NCBI GenBank assembly: GCA_902762385.1
Contig: CACWNQ010000004.1
Span: 1 to 64,000 of the forward strand
DNA length: 64,000 bases
Direction of reading: 5' to 3'
Source of the DNA: an uncultured Bacteroidales bacterium
Lineage (GTDB): Bacteria > Bacteroidota > Bacteroidia > Bacteroidales > Muribaculaceae
In this document: in pieces, positions 1-7,263 of the stretch
How positions within the stretch are numbered: the first letter of the stretch is position 1
Layout of the letters: every line of letters begins with the position of its first letter
Position numbers and translations under genes: made by a program
The notes under the pieces: generated by a model
Told to the model about the DNA's origin: nothing
Database searches by the model: none
Seen by the model: the letters and a program-made list of their open reading frames with translations, nothing else

Positions 1-207
1 AAAGAACACCTGTTCGTCAACATCATCCCACAAGCCAAATCTTGAATAAGCACCTCCACATGGCTGATTTTCGATAAAAACGCGCACAGTACCTCTCTGC
101 AAAGCGTCATAACCGCTGTTCTCCACTGCTGCACAATCGCTCTGCGCCCGCATCATTGCAGGAAAAGCCAGCAGCATCAAAGTCAATATGGAGAGAAACT
201 TTTTCAT
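1..207 (-). CDS. secreted protein, 3' end outside window
   Basis: An open frame runs from an ATG at 207 to the left edge of the window, giving 69 residues with no stop. The N-terminus is a clear Sec signal peptide (MKKFLSILTLMLLAFPAMMRAQ), so the product is exported. The mature part contains two Cys residues, one in DCAAVENSG and one in NQPCGGAY, but no domain I recognise. It lies 68 bp downstream of the outer-membrane barrel gene on the same strand and may be co-transcribed with it. The function is unknown and the C-terminus cannot be seen. Confidence 0.7.
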   Translation of the reverse strand, partial: MKKFLSILTLMLLAFPAMMRAQSDCAAVENSGYDALQRGTVRVFIENQPCGGAYSRFGLWDDVDEQVFF

Positions 208-275
208 AATTAAAAAGTCACAAAATCTTCGATGAGAATTCAGTCTCTTGGTGACACCATTTTTATCGCAATCAG

Positions 276-914
276 TTATTTCAGTTTAAATTTATAGCCT
301 AAAGAAATCATAACTGCGTAGTTGTTGATCTTGGCATCACCCAAGTCAAGCCTAATGCCATTGCCTTCTATATAGGAGTTTTTCTTAAACAATGGGCACA
401 AACCAAAGTAAGCACTTGCGCCAGCCACCACGTTGCGATATTCATAAGAAACGCCAATGGGTATCGAAACATCAAAGGAGCGAGAAATTTTACCCGACTT
501 CACACCTACCGAAACGCCATTGCCCCTAAAGTCGAACACTGAATTCACGACAATAGTTGGTGCGACTCCTGCGCTTAACGACAACCCTCGCCACACATAG
601 CATTTTGCTGTTAAAGGGAAATAAATTCTATCGCTTTTGATTGTCATGTTTTCGGCGTTTTCAGATATTTTTGCCCCTCCAGTGCTATATAATGCTCCCA
701 GGGCGACACTCCAGCGATGATGGAACTGATATTCAACCTCCAAGCCGCCATGATATCCGAATCTTGCCTCTGAACCATCGGCATCATCACCCATGAAACT
801 GGAAATACTCATGCCTGCAAAAGGCTTTAATGACCATTGCTTCACATCATTTTGACCACATGCAATAAATGCAATCAGCATTGACATGCAAAATACTATT
901 TTTCTCATATGCAT
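276..914 (-). CDS. outer-membrane beta-barrel protein (porin family)
   Basis: The product has 212 residues with a signal peptide ending near ACGQ. The mature chain alternates short amphipathic strands (WSLKPFAGMSISSF, GGLEVEYQFHHRWSVALGALYS, YAVMISLGYKFKLK) and ends in an aromatic/basic strand, as Bacteroidetes OMP_b-brl barrels do. The role is probably structural or sensory in the outer membrane; no substrate can be assigned. Translation may begin at the first Met or two codons later (MRKIVF). A -7 box at 993-1000 lies about 80 bp upstream. Confidence 0.75.
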   Translation of the reverse strand: MHMRKIVFCMSMLIAFIACGQNDVKQWSLKPFAGMSISSFMGDDADGSEARFGYHGGLEVEYQFHHRWSVALGALYSTGGAKISENAENMTIKSDRIYFPLTAKCYVWRGLSLSAGVAPTIVVNSVFDFRGNGVSVGVKSGKISRSFDVSIPIGVSYEYRNVVAGASAYFGLCPLFKKNSYIEGNGIRLDLGDAKINNYAVMISLGYKFKLK

Positions 915-992
915 AATGTGTGTTAACGTGTAAGTATAAACTTCGAAAACGTGATGTTGTTACCTGCTTTCAATTTAGAGGCTTCTAGGTTG

Positions 993-1000
993 CAAATTTA
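993..1000 (-). promoter_or_regulatory. Bacteroidetes -7 box (TAnnTTTG)
   Basis: The minus strand reads TAAATTTG, upstream of the beta-barrel gene. Confidence 0.55.
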
Positions 1001-1309
1001 GATGGTTTTTTATTTAAAAGCAAGAGACTCATAAAAATTATGAGTCAATTTGAACAAATTACTGTGGTGTGTAATCTCACAAAGGTGCAACTATCGTTGT
1101 CGAAAAGCCTGCTTACGCAGGAAATTTGGCTGCGCGTGGGGCTTATTCAATGCACAATTGCGTTAGATGCTGGGTGGGTCGCCTGCGGCGAGAAATTAAA
1201 CCGTTCGCTTTGCTCACTCAAAATTAAATTATTTTTGGATGCCGGTGGGGGCGACTGGGGTTTATTCGATGCACAATGCACATTTTGCCGGCTTGTGCGA
1301 GGAATTATT
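1001..1309. other. intergenic, no gene seen
   Basis: A plus-strand open frame at 1040-1372 runs on into the purine repeat and has no recognisable protein features, so I do not call it. The stretch holds two diverged copies of a short segment with the core TTATTCRATGCACAAT (near 1142 and 1261), which looks like decayed duplicated intergenic DNA. Confidence 0.5.
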
Positions 1310-1511
1310 AAGAGGAGAGGGGGAAGAGGAGAGAGGAGAGAGGGGAGAGTGAGAGGGGAGAGTGAGAGGTGAGAGTGAGAGGTGAGAGGGAAGAGGAGAG
1401 AGGTGAGAGTGAGAGGTGAGAGTGAGAGGGAAGAGGAGAGAGGTGAGAGTGAGAGGGGAGAGGGGAGAGGGGAGAGGAGAGAGGAGAGAGGAGAGAGGAG
1501 AGAGGAGAGGG
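1310..1511. repeat. purine-rich GAGAGG/GTGAGAG minisatellite, intergenic
   Basis: About 200 bp are built almost only of A and G on the plus strand, from short units such as GAGAGGG, GTGAGAG and GGAGAGA. The array ends just before the pdxB stop codon. The same unit types occur inside pdxB (2022-2158), which makes slippage or gene conversion between the arrays plausible. Confidence 0.85.
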
Positions 1512-1518
1512 GGATTTT

Positions 1519-2640
1519 TTATGGTAGCTCGTTGCGGAGGTGGTAGTTGTTTCGGAGGGATTCGAAGGTGGTGGGAGCTGATTTAAGGAATTCTGTGTCG
1601 TGGAGTGGGTTGTAGCTGGTGAGGATGGATTGTGGTGTGACGTGCTCTGCTCCCTTGAGTGGGGTTGTTGCCTGGACGGGCTTGATGTCCCAGCCGTAGC
1701 GACGGTTGAGGGCCTTGATAATCATGGCAGTGCCTCGTTGCTTGCCCTGCAAGCTGTAGCCAGCAATGTGTGGTGTGGCGATAAAGGCTTTCTTGAGTAG
1801 TTCGCAGTTGATGTTAGGTTCGCCTTCCCAGCAGTCGAGTGCCAGGTCGCCGTACCATCGCAACAGCGCTTTGTTGTCGCACACGGCTCCACGGGCAGCA
1901 TTGATAATGAGCTTGCATCGCTGCAGACTATTGAGGAACTGCTCGTCGCACAGATGCCAAGTGGGATACTTTCCCTCACGGGTGAGCGGGGTGTGGAAAG
2001 TGATGATGTCGCAGTTTTTCAGGAGAGAGGAGAGGGGGGAGAGGTGAGAGGGGAGAGGTGAGGGGGAAGAGGTGAGAGGTGAGAGGTGAGAGGGTAGGGG
2101 GGAGAGGGAAGAGGTGAGAGGTGAGATGTGAGAGGGTAGGGGGGAGAGGGGAGAGAGGGTGGTGGTGACTTTTGTTACTTTTTCTTCTAAAGGTGGGTCG
2201 TTGAGGAGGATGTGATAGCCGAGCTGGTGGGCCCAGCGTGCGACGATGCTGCCCACGTGACCCACGCCCACGATGCCTAAAGTGAGCTGGTGGTTGAGTG
2301 GTGTGCGTTGCGCCGCGAGCCATTGCAGGATAGAGGCATGCACCCACTGCGCCACTGCCGGGGCGTTGCATCCGGGTGCGTTCTCAACGGCGATGCCGTG
2401 CTGGCGGCAGTAGTCGAGGTCGATGTGATCGGTGCCTATGGTGGCAGTGCCTATGAACTCAACCGCAGTGCCCTCGAGCAGGTTGCGGTCGCAGCGCGTG
2501 CGTGTGCGAGTGAGCAGCACTTGTGCATCGCGCAGAATGTCGTTATTTATCTCGCTGCCAGGCACGTAGAGGACCTCTTGAGCCACTGGTTCAAGAAGAC
2601 CTTTGAGATAAGGGATTTTACTGTCGGCAACTATCTTCAT
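1519..2640 (-). CDS. pdxB: 4-phosphoerythronate dehydrogenase
   Basis: PdxB oxidises 4-phospho-D-erythronate in the DXP-dependent pyridoxal phosphate pathway and is an NAD-dependent 2-hydroxyacid dehydrogenase. In this 373-aa protein I see the Rossmann motif GVGHVG (about 125-130), the catalytic Arg in NAARGA (250), an acidic WEGEP segment (about 271-275) and the catalytic His in TPHIAG (291). The end (FESLRNNYHLRNE) fits the PdxB dimerisation domain. Residues 161-204 are a 14-aa repeat (SPLPSHLSPLTSS type) inserted between the NAD-ribose-binding strand and the NCDIITFHTPL strand. I start at MKIVADSK: its ATG shares one base with the upstream TGA (TGATG), which suggests translational coupling. 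An in-frame upstream extension lies inside the previous gene. Confidence 0.9.
   Translation of the reverse strand: MKIVADSKIPYLKGLLEPVAQEVLYVPGSEINNDILRDAQVLLTRTRTRCDRNLLEGTAVEFIGTATIGTDHIDLDYCRQHGIAVENAPGCNAPAVAQWVHASILQWLAAQRTPLNHQLTLGIVGVGHVGSIVARWAHQLGYHILLNDPPLEEKVTKVTTTLSPLSPLPSHISPLTSSLSPLPSHLSPLTSSPSPLPSHLSPLSSLLKNCDIITFHTPLTREGKYPTWHLCDEQFLNSLQRCKLIINAARGAVCDNKALLRWYGDLALDCWEGEPNINCELLKKAFIATPHIAGYSLQGKQRGTAMIIKALNRRYGWDIKPVQATTPLKGAEHVTPQSILTSYNPLHDTEFLKSAPTTFESLRNNYHLRNELP
2022..2158. repeat. 42-bp in-frame tandem repeat inside pdxB
   Basis: Nearly three copies of a 42-bp unit, for example 2064-2105 and 2106-2147, which differ at very few bases. Each unit is itself made of roughly six 7-mers of the GTGAGAG type. 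The repeat encodes the Ser/Pro/Leu-rich 14-mer insert of PdxB. Whole-unit changes keep the reading frame, while 7-mer slippage would break it. Confidence 0.85.
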
Positions 2641-3629
2641 CAGGCTATTATCATTGCGATGATAAATGCTGTGAGCATAGCCACTAGCAGCCACATGGTG
2701 ATGGGTTGCCGCGACTCGTGAGGGGTAATGACATACCAATGCCCATACTGAATTGCGAAGCACATGTTGAGCAAGGGCATGTAGATGAGGAAGTCGTTGT
2801 AGTCGATGGCCATCATCAGCACCACAAAGATTGAGAGGGCAATGAAAAAGTTGTTGTAGGCTCGCACATGCACGCTATAGTTGAGCATCGTTTTGAGGTT
2901 GGCAATGGTGAGAAGTACTGTGAGTGCCACGGTGGTGATTGCCATGGTGATAGCCCAGTCTCGTGCAGCAAACGATGGTGTGCTCTGCCACACCTGCGAC
3001 AGGTGTGGTGCCTGAAATGCCGACAATGGCTCAAGGCCTGTGCCAAGCATAATCCAATAGGGTGTTACGATGCCGAAGATTGTGGCGAAGACACCACGCA
3101 CGTCGAGTACTCGCATATAGGCGAAGCCCAGTATGAAGAGAGGCATGAGCAGGAAGAACACATAATGGTAGATGGTGAAGAACGAAAGCAACGCCATCAC
3201 CAGGAAGATGCCTTGTGAGGCTCCACCTCGCTTGCCATAGAGTTCGAAAGTGAAGAAAAGCGACATCACAACAACTAGGCACATGGCAGTGCCGGCAAAG
3301 AATCGTGTGCTCAGGAACGGATTAATGCCTTGCAGCAGCACAAAGATGGCGGCAAACACGAAGCAGTTGTAGGTCTTGATGTAGCGGAACATGATGTTGA
3401 GCGTGACCAGGAGAACACCCGTCACAATGTTGCACAACACAGCTACAAAGCAAGAGGTGTCGCTGCTCGAAATCCATGAGGCGAGGTTGTGGAAGGTGCC
3501 ATATCCTCGTTGTGGAATCTCGAAGTTACCGCTGGCAATTACCGAAAAGACTACAAGCAGCAGAATCGACAACCCAAAGAAGCCGCGATTGTTGAAGTAG
3601 TCTACTATGTAACTGCCTTTTTTAGCCAT
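2640..3629 (-). CDS. polytopic membrane protein, DUF6427-like
   Basis: The 329-aa product is almost entirely hydrophobic, with about nine predicted membrane helices (for example FGLSILLLVVFSVIA, FVFAAIFVLLQGI, MWLLVAMLTAFIIAMIIA). Length, the opening around residues 1-30 and the adjacent pdxB fit the Bacteroidetes DUF6427 family, but I assign this from memory and cannot confirm it. The stop codon overlaps the pdxB start by one base. No catalytic motif is visible and the function is unknown. Confidence 0.7.
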   Translation of the reverse strand: MAKKGSYIVDYFNNRGFFGLSILLLVVFSVIASGNFEIPQRGYGTFHNLASWISSSDTSCFVAVLCNIVTGVLLVTLNIMFRYIKTYNCFVFAAIFVLLQGINPFLSTRFFAGTAMCLVVVMSLFFTFELYGKRGGASQGIFLVMALLSFFTIYHYVFFLLMPLFILGFAYMRVLDVRGVFATIFGIVTPYWIMLGTGLEPLSAFQAPHLSQVWQSTPSFAARDWAITMAITTVALTVLLTIANLKTMLNYSVHVRAYNNFFIALSIFVVLMMAIDYNDFLIYMPLLNMCFAIQYGHWYVITPHESRQPITMWLLVAMLTAFIIAMIIA

Positions 3630-3679
3630 GTTCTTATAGGAACTCTAGAAAACTAGATGATTTAGGTTGAGAGAGTGCG

Positions 3680-5293
3680 TTATGCGTCGTTGTTATTGTC
3701 GTTACCATCGCCAGTCTCGGCGTCGCGACGTTTCCAGCCGTTGCGGCGTCCCTTGAAGATGGGGCGCTCTTTGTCTTCGCCCAGTTGTGGACCATGGAAC
3801 GAGAATGTGTGTCGGCGTCCTTCGCGAGACTCATTTCCGCCAAAAGAGCGCTCAGAGCGATAGGTGCGTCCTTCGCCCTCATCGTTGCGACGTCGCATGG
3901 GGTTAGTGCCACGGTCGCCATCATGGCGTCGACGCATGGGATTGGTGCCACGGTCGCCGTCGCGCTTGAACTCACGACGCTTGCCATGGTCACGATCGCG
4001 GTGGTCGTGGTCACGGTCACGACGCTCACGCTTATCGTCATCGCGCTTGAATTCGCGACGTGGCCTTTCGTCACGCTCACGGCGCTCGTAGGTGGGCTTG
4101 TCGCTTGCTCTGAACTCGGTGTTCTTGATGGTGCCGCCCTTGCGACGCATGTCGTCGAAGCTACCATCGAAGATGACATACTCTCGAAGTTCGCACTCGA
4201 TGTCGCCATTGAGCAATGGGTAATGCAGCGATGCCTTGAGGCCGAGATTGTCGATAAGTTCCTTGTTCATGCCCATGATAAGCCAGCAGTCATAGCCCAC
4301 AAACACCTTCTTGAGCTTGGTGCCGAGGGTTGCATAGAGCTGAGGCAGTTCATCGCTAGTAAGACGCTCGCCATAGGGTGGATTAGTGATAAGCACGCCC
4401 TTGGTGGGAACAGTTTCCTGATCCTCGAGAGGCTTGCGTTCCACCTCGATGTACTGAGTGAGGCCGGCATTCTTGACGTTGGCGTTAGTTGCCGCTACTG
4501 CCTTGCCCAGGATGTCGTAGCCGTAAATCTTGTGTGTGAACTCACGCTCGCCACTGTCATCGTTGTAGATTTCGTCGAATAGGTCGGCATCATAGTCTGG
4601 CCACTTCTGGAATGCATATTCCTTGCGATAAACGCCGGGATTGATATTGGCAGCAATGAGCGCCGCCTCAATCAAGAACGTGCCAGAACCACACATAGGG
4701 TCGACAAAATTGCTCTCGCCATCCCATCCGCTGAGCTTGATGATGCCAGCAGCGAGCACCTCGTTGATGGGTGCATCGGTCTGTGCCACACGCCATCCAC
4801 GCTTGTAGAGAGGTTCTCCCGACGAGTCGAGCGAGATTGTGACATCGTTGCCACTGATGTGCACGTTGAATTGATAGTCGGGCGAGTTGAGACGAATTGA
4901 AGGTCGCTTTCCCGAGCGCTCCATGAAATAGTCGGCAATGCCGTCTTTCACGCGGTAAGTTACAAATCGAGAGTGCTTGAAAGTGTCGCTGTAGACAGTG
5001 CAGTCGATAGAGAAAGTGTTGCCCTCGGTCAAGATGTTTTCCCACTGGAACTGCTTAACCTGCTCGTAGAGGTCGTCGGCACTGGTTGAGGTGAATTTAT
5101 AGATGGGCTTGAGCACCCTGAGTGCAGTGCGCAACGAGAAGTTGGCACGGTACATGAGCTCTTTGTCACCAACGAATGAAACCATTCGCCGCCCTTGTTT
5201 TACATCTTGCGCTCCCAGCGCAACCAGTTCATCACTCAACACGCCTTCCAGCCCCTGGAAGGTCTTAGCAACCATTTCAAATGTCTCGCTCAT
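3680..5293 (-). CDS. THUMP-domain SAM-dependent RNA methyltransferase (RlmL-like) with Arg-rich tail
   Basis: This is a class I methyltransferase of the UPF0020/RlmL type, expected to modify guanine N2 of 23S rRNA. The N-terminal 160 residues match a THUMP RNA-binding region. The catalytic domain shows the SAM-binding segment FVDPMCGSGTFLIEAAL and motif IV NPPYGERL. After about residue 390 the protein becomes a disordered, very basic tail of roughly 145 residues rich in RRERDERPRR, DRDHDHRDRDH and two copies of DGDRGTNPMRRR. RlmL N-terminal halves are normally near 380-390 aa, so the tail is an addition, probably for RNA binding. A -7 box lies about 50 bp upstream at 5343-5350. Confidence 0.88.
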   Translation of the reverse strand: MSETFEMVAKTFQGLEGVLSDELVALGAQDVKQGRRMVSFVGDKELMYRANFSLRTALRVLKPIYKFTSTSADDLYEQVKQFQWENILTEGNTFSIDCTVYSDTFKHSRFVTYRVKDGIADYFMERSGKRPSIRLNSPDYQFNVHISGNDVTISLDSSGEPLYKRGWRVAQTDAPINEVLAAGIIKLSGWDGESNFVDPMCGSGTFLIEAALIAANINPGVYRKEYAFQKWPDYDADLFDEIYNDDSGEREFTHKIYGYDILGKAVAATNANVKNAGLTQYIEVERKPLEDQETVPTKGVLITNPPYGERLTSDELPQLYATLGTKLKKVFVGYDCWLIMGMNKELIDNLGLKASLHYPLLNGDIECELREYVIFDGSFDDMRRKGGTIKNTEFRASDKPTYERRERDERPRREFKRDDDKRERRDRDHDHRDRDHGKRREFKRDGDRGTNPMRRRHDGDRGTNPMRRRNDEGEGRTYRSERSFGGNESREGRRHTFSFHGPQLGEDKERPIFKGRRNGWKRRDAETGDGNDNNNDA

Positions 5294-5342
5294 AATTGTA
5301 TCAAAATATTTTGGTTATTCCACACCGCGTGAAATACGGGTG

Positions 5343-5350
5343 CAAAGTTA
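5343..5350 (-). promoter_or_regulatory. -7 box for the THUMP methyltransferase
   Basis: The minus strand reads TAACTTTG. Confidence 0.6.
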
Positions 5351-5400
5351 GTCTTTTTTGATGAAATATGATGTTAATCATCTTGTTTTTTTGTCATTAA

Positions 5401-5408
5401 TAACTTTG
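5401..5408 (+). promoter_or_regulatory. -7 box for the SH3-domain protein
   Basis: The plus strand reads TAACTTTG, about 85 bp before the ATG at 5494. The 5343-5408 region is a divergent promoter. Confidence 0.6.
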
Positions 5409-5493
5409 TGGTGTGAAGAATTCTTGATAAATTTGCAACATATCGAATTATGCAAGAGAAGTCCTATTAATAACACTCTAATAATCAATAATT

Positions 5494-6018
5494 ATGAAGC
5501 TTAATAAACTATTTATTCTAACACTGCTATTGAGTGTGACATCGATGTTCTCGATTGATGCTCAGCAATATTATGGCCGTGTGTCGGACCCTGATGGCTA
5601 CACCAATATTCGCAGTGGTGCATCGACCAGGTATCCTATCATAGGAAGCTATAGGTCGGGATATTATCTCTACTACACTCCAATGAGCAATGGTTGGAGC
5701 AAGGTGTATTCGGGAACTCGCAGCAACACCTTCATGGGATACATGCACACTAGCCGCATCGTGCGCATAAACCCCAATAGCAGTAGTAGCTACACTACTG
5801 GCGGCACGTCGACAAGCTCCTTGAGAAGGGGTACTATCGTTGACCCTCGTGACAACTATGTGAACGTGCGCAAGGGCCCAGGCACTAACTATGCTATAGT
5901 GAGCCGACTTTGGATAGGCACAACAGTTTATTACCAAGGTAGTAGTTCAGGTTGGGTTAAAGTGTATAACGGTAACCGTAATTATCTGGGCTACGTTGCT
6001 CGCAGCCGCATCCGTTAG
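5494..6018 (+). CDS. secreted double SH3-domain protein
   Basis: The 174-aa product has a signal peptide (cleavage near SIDAQ) and two bacterial SH3 domains, at about 28-92 and 108-174. Each carries the NIRSGAS/NVRKGPG strand, a YPIIGSY/YAIVSRL segment and a GWxKVY motif. Such SH3b domains bind peptidoglycan or serve as protein-docking modules in the envelope. There is no enzymatic domain, so it is a binding or adaptor protein of the periplasm or cell surface. The gene is monocistronic. Confidence 0.82.
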   Translation: MKLNKLFILTLLLSVTSMFSIDAQQYYGRVSDPDGYTNIRSGASTRYPIIGSYRSGYYLYYTPMSNGWSKVYSGTRSNTFMGYMHTSRIVRINPNSSSSYTTGGTSTSSLRRGTIVDPRDNYVNVRKGPGTNYAIVSRLWIGTTVYYQGSSSGWVKVYNGNRNYLGYVARSRIR

Positions 6019-6037
6019 ATGATTAGGTGGCTACACT

Positions 6038-6259
6038 TTACAGAGTGATAAATACCTTGGCCCAGTCGCCAGAGGAGTGGTCGATGATACCGAAAAAGTC
6101 GGGTTCATCGACCACTTCGGCATCGGAACATCCTTGAAACTGAACCTCAATTATATCTTTCATGCTCGAGAATTTCTCTTGGGCATCTTCATCGTGGGAG
6201 AAGCGATAGTCGTCGCTACCGTGCTCATTGCCAGCTTTGTATTGGAATGTCACTTTCAT
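6038..6259 (-). CDS. small acidic hypothetical protein
   Basis: A 73-aa, acidic, soluble product with no signal peptide and no domain I recognise (MKVTFQYKAGNEHGSDDYRF...). It starts 4 bp after the stop of the BASS-type transporter and is read on the same strand, so the two are very likely co-transcribed. The tight spacing and good codon use support a real gene. Confidence 0.6.
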   Translation of the reverse strand: MKVTFQYKAGNEHGSDDYRFSHDEDAQEKFSSMKDIIEVQFQGCSDAEVVDEPDFFGIIDHSSGDWAKVFITL

Positions 6260-6263
6260 AGGA

Positions 6264-7247
6264 TTAAGGTTGTTGTTTATTAGTTGATTGATGATGCTTT
6301 AGTCGGTTGTGGTGCCAAATTTCAAGGCTATTGAAGGCGTTTTGCCACAGTATGTAGAAGCCAGGCCCCACGGCGGCAAGTGGGTGGAGCCATGCGCTCG
6401 ATACCCATATGGCGAAAGCTGTGTTCTTTTGCCCCATCGCCTGTCCCATCTCGGTAGTGGCATGGAAAAAACGCCCAACGTAGCGGCCTATGGCAAACTG
6501 CACAAAAGTGATGAACAGGCTCGTGAGCGCCACTATCACGATGAACCACACGGTGGTGCCTGAGTTCATAATGTTGCGCATTGTGGCACCCGAAATCACA
6601 AGAAGTAGCACTCCCCACAAGTAGAAAGAGAGGTCCTTGTTGCTGATGATGAGGCGATGCAATCGCGGTGTGAAATGCTTCACCACATAGGCAAGCGCCA
6701 TGGGAGCCACCAGCACTGAGCACACGCGCTCGAGTAGTGCGAGGAATGCGTCCCAGAAAGGCATGTCGATGCTCTCGTCGACTAGTGGAAACACAACGGG
6801 AATCGACACGGCAGCAACGAAATTGCTCAGCAGCATGAAGGTGGTCATCTTCTCGAGGTCTCCGTCGAGTTTGGCAGTCACTACTGGTGCTGCTGTGGCG
6901 CACGGACAGATGACACAGCAAATTATGCATTCCATTAATATCAGGTCGTTGCCCGAGGCATCGTAGTGCATGATGAGCACTGTGCTCACGATTACAAGCA
7001 CCAATTGCAGTGCCAGTATGACGAAGTGCCACCAGCAGGGGCGCATGCGATGGAAGTCGGCACGGCAGAAGGTGACAAACAGAATCACAAACAATATCCA
7101 CGGCAGGATAAAATTGAAGAAACTGTTGAACACTCGTGACGCCTCGTCGAGCGCTGGAGTGAAATAAAAGATGAAATAGACCAATATGCCAGTTGACATC
7201 GACACCGGCAAAGTCCATTCTTTCAATATCTTAATAAGCTTGTTCAT
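6264..7247 (-). CDS. BASS-family (bile acid:sodium symporter-like) transporter
   Basis: A 327-aa inner-membrane protein with about ten hydrophobic helices. The segments CPCATAAPVV and MGQKNTAFAIW resemble the two conserved unwound-helix motifs of BASS/SBF transporters, which couple sodium import to uptake of organic anions. The substrate cannot be read from sequence. It begins 16 bp after the helicase stop and may form one unit with the genes on either side. Confidence 0.7.
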   Translation of the reverse strand: MNKLIKILKEWTLPVSMSTGILVYFIFYFTPALDEASRVFNSFFNFILPWILFVILFVTFCRADFHRMRPCWWHFVILALQLVLVIVSTVLIMHYDASGNDLILMECIICCVICPCATAAPVVTAKLDGDLEKMTTFMLLSNFVAAVSIPVVFPLVDESIDMPFWDAFLALLERVCSVLVAPMALAYVVKHFTPRLHRLIISNKDLSFYLWGVLLLVISGATMRNIMNSGTTVWFIVIVALTSLFITFVQFAIGRYVGRFFHATTEMGQAMGQKNTAFAIWVSSAWLHPLAAVGPGFYILWQNAFNSLEIWHHNRLKHHQSTNKQQP

Positions 7248-7263
7248 CTTGATTAAAAAAGGG

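Noticed and set aside
1040-1372. A 110-codon open frame before the repeat array
   Set aside because: Composition is random, it ends in RGGRGERREGRVRGE from the purine repeat, and no start signal is visible.
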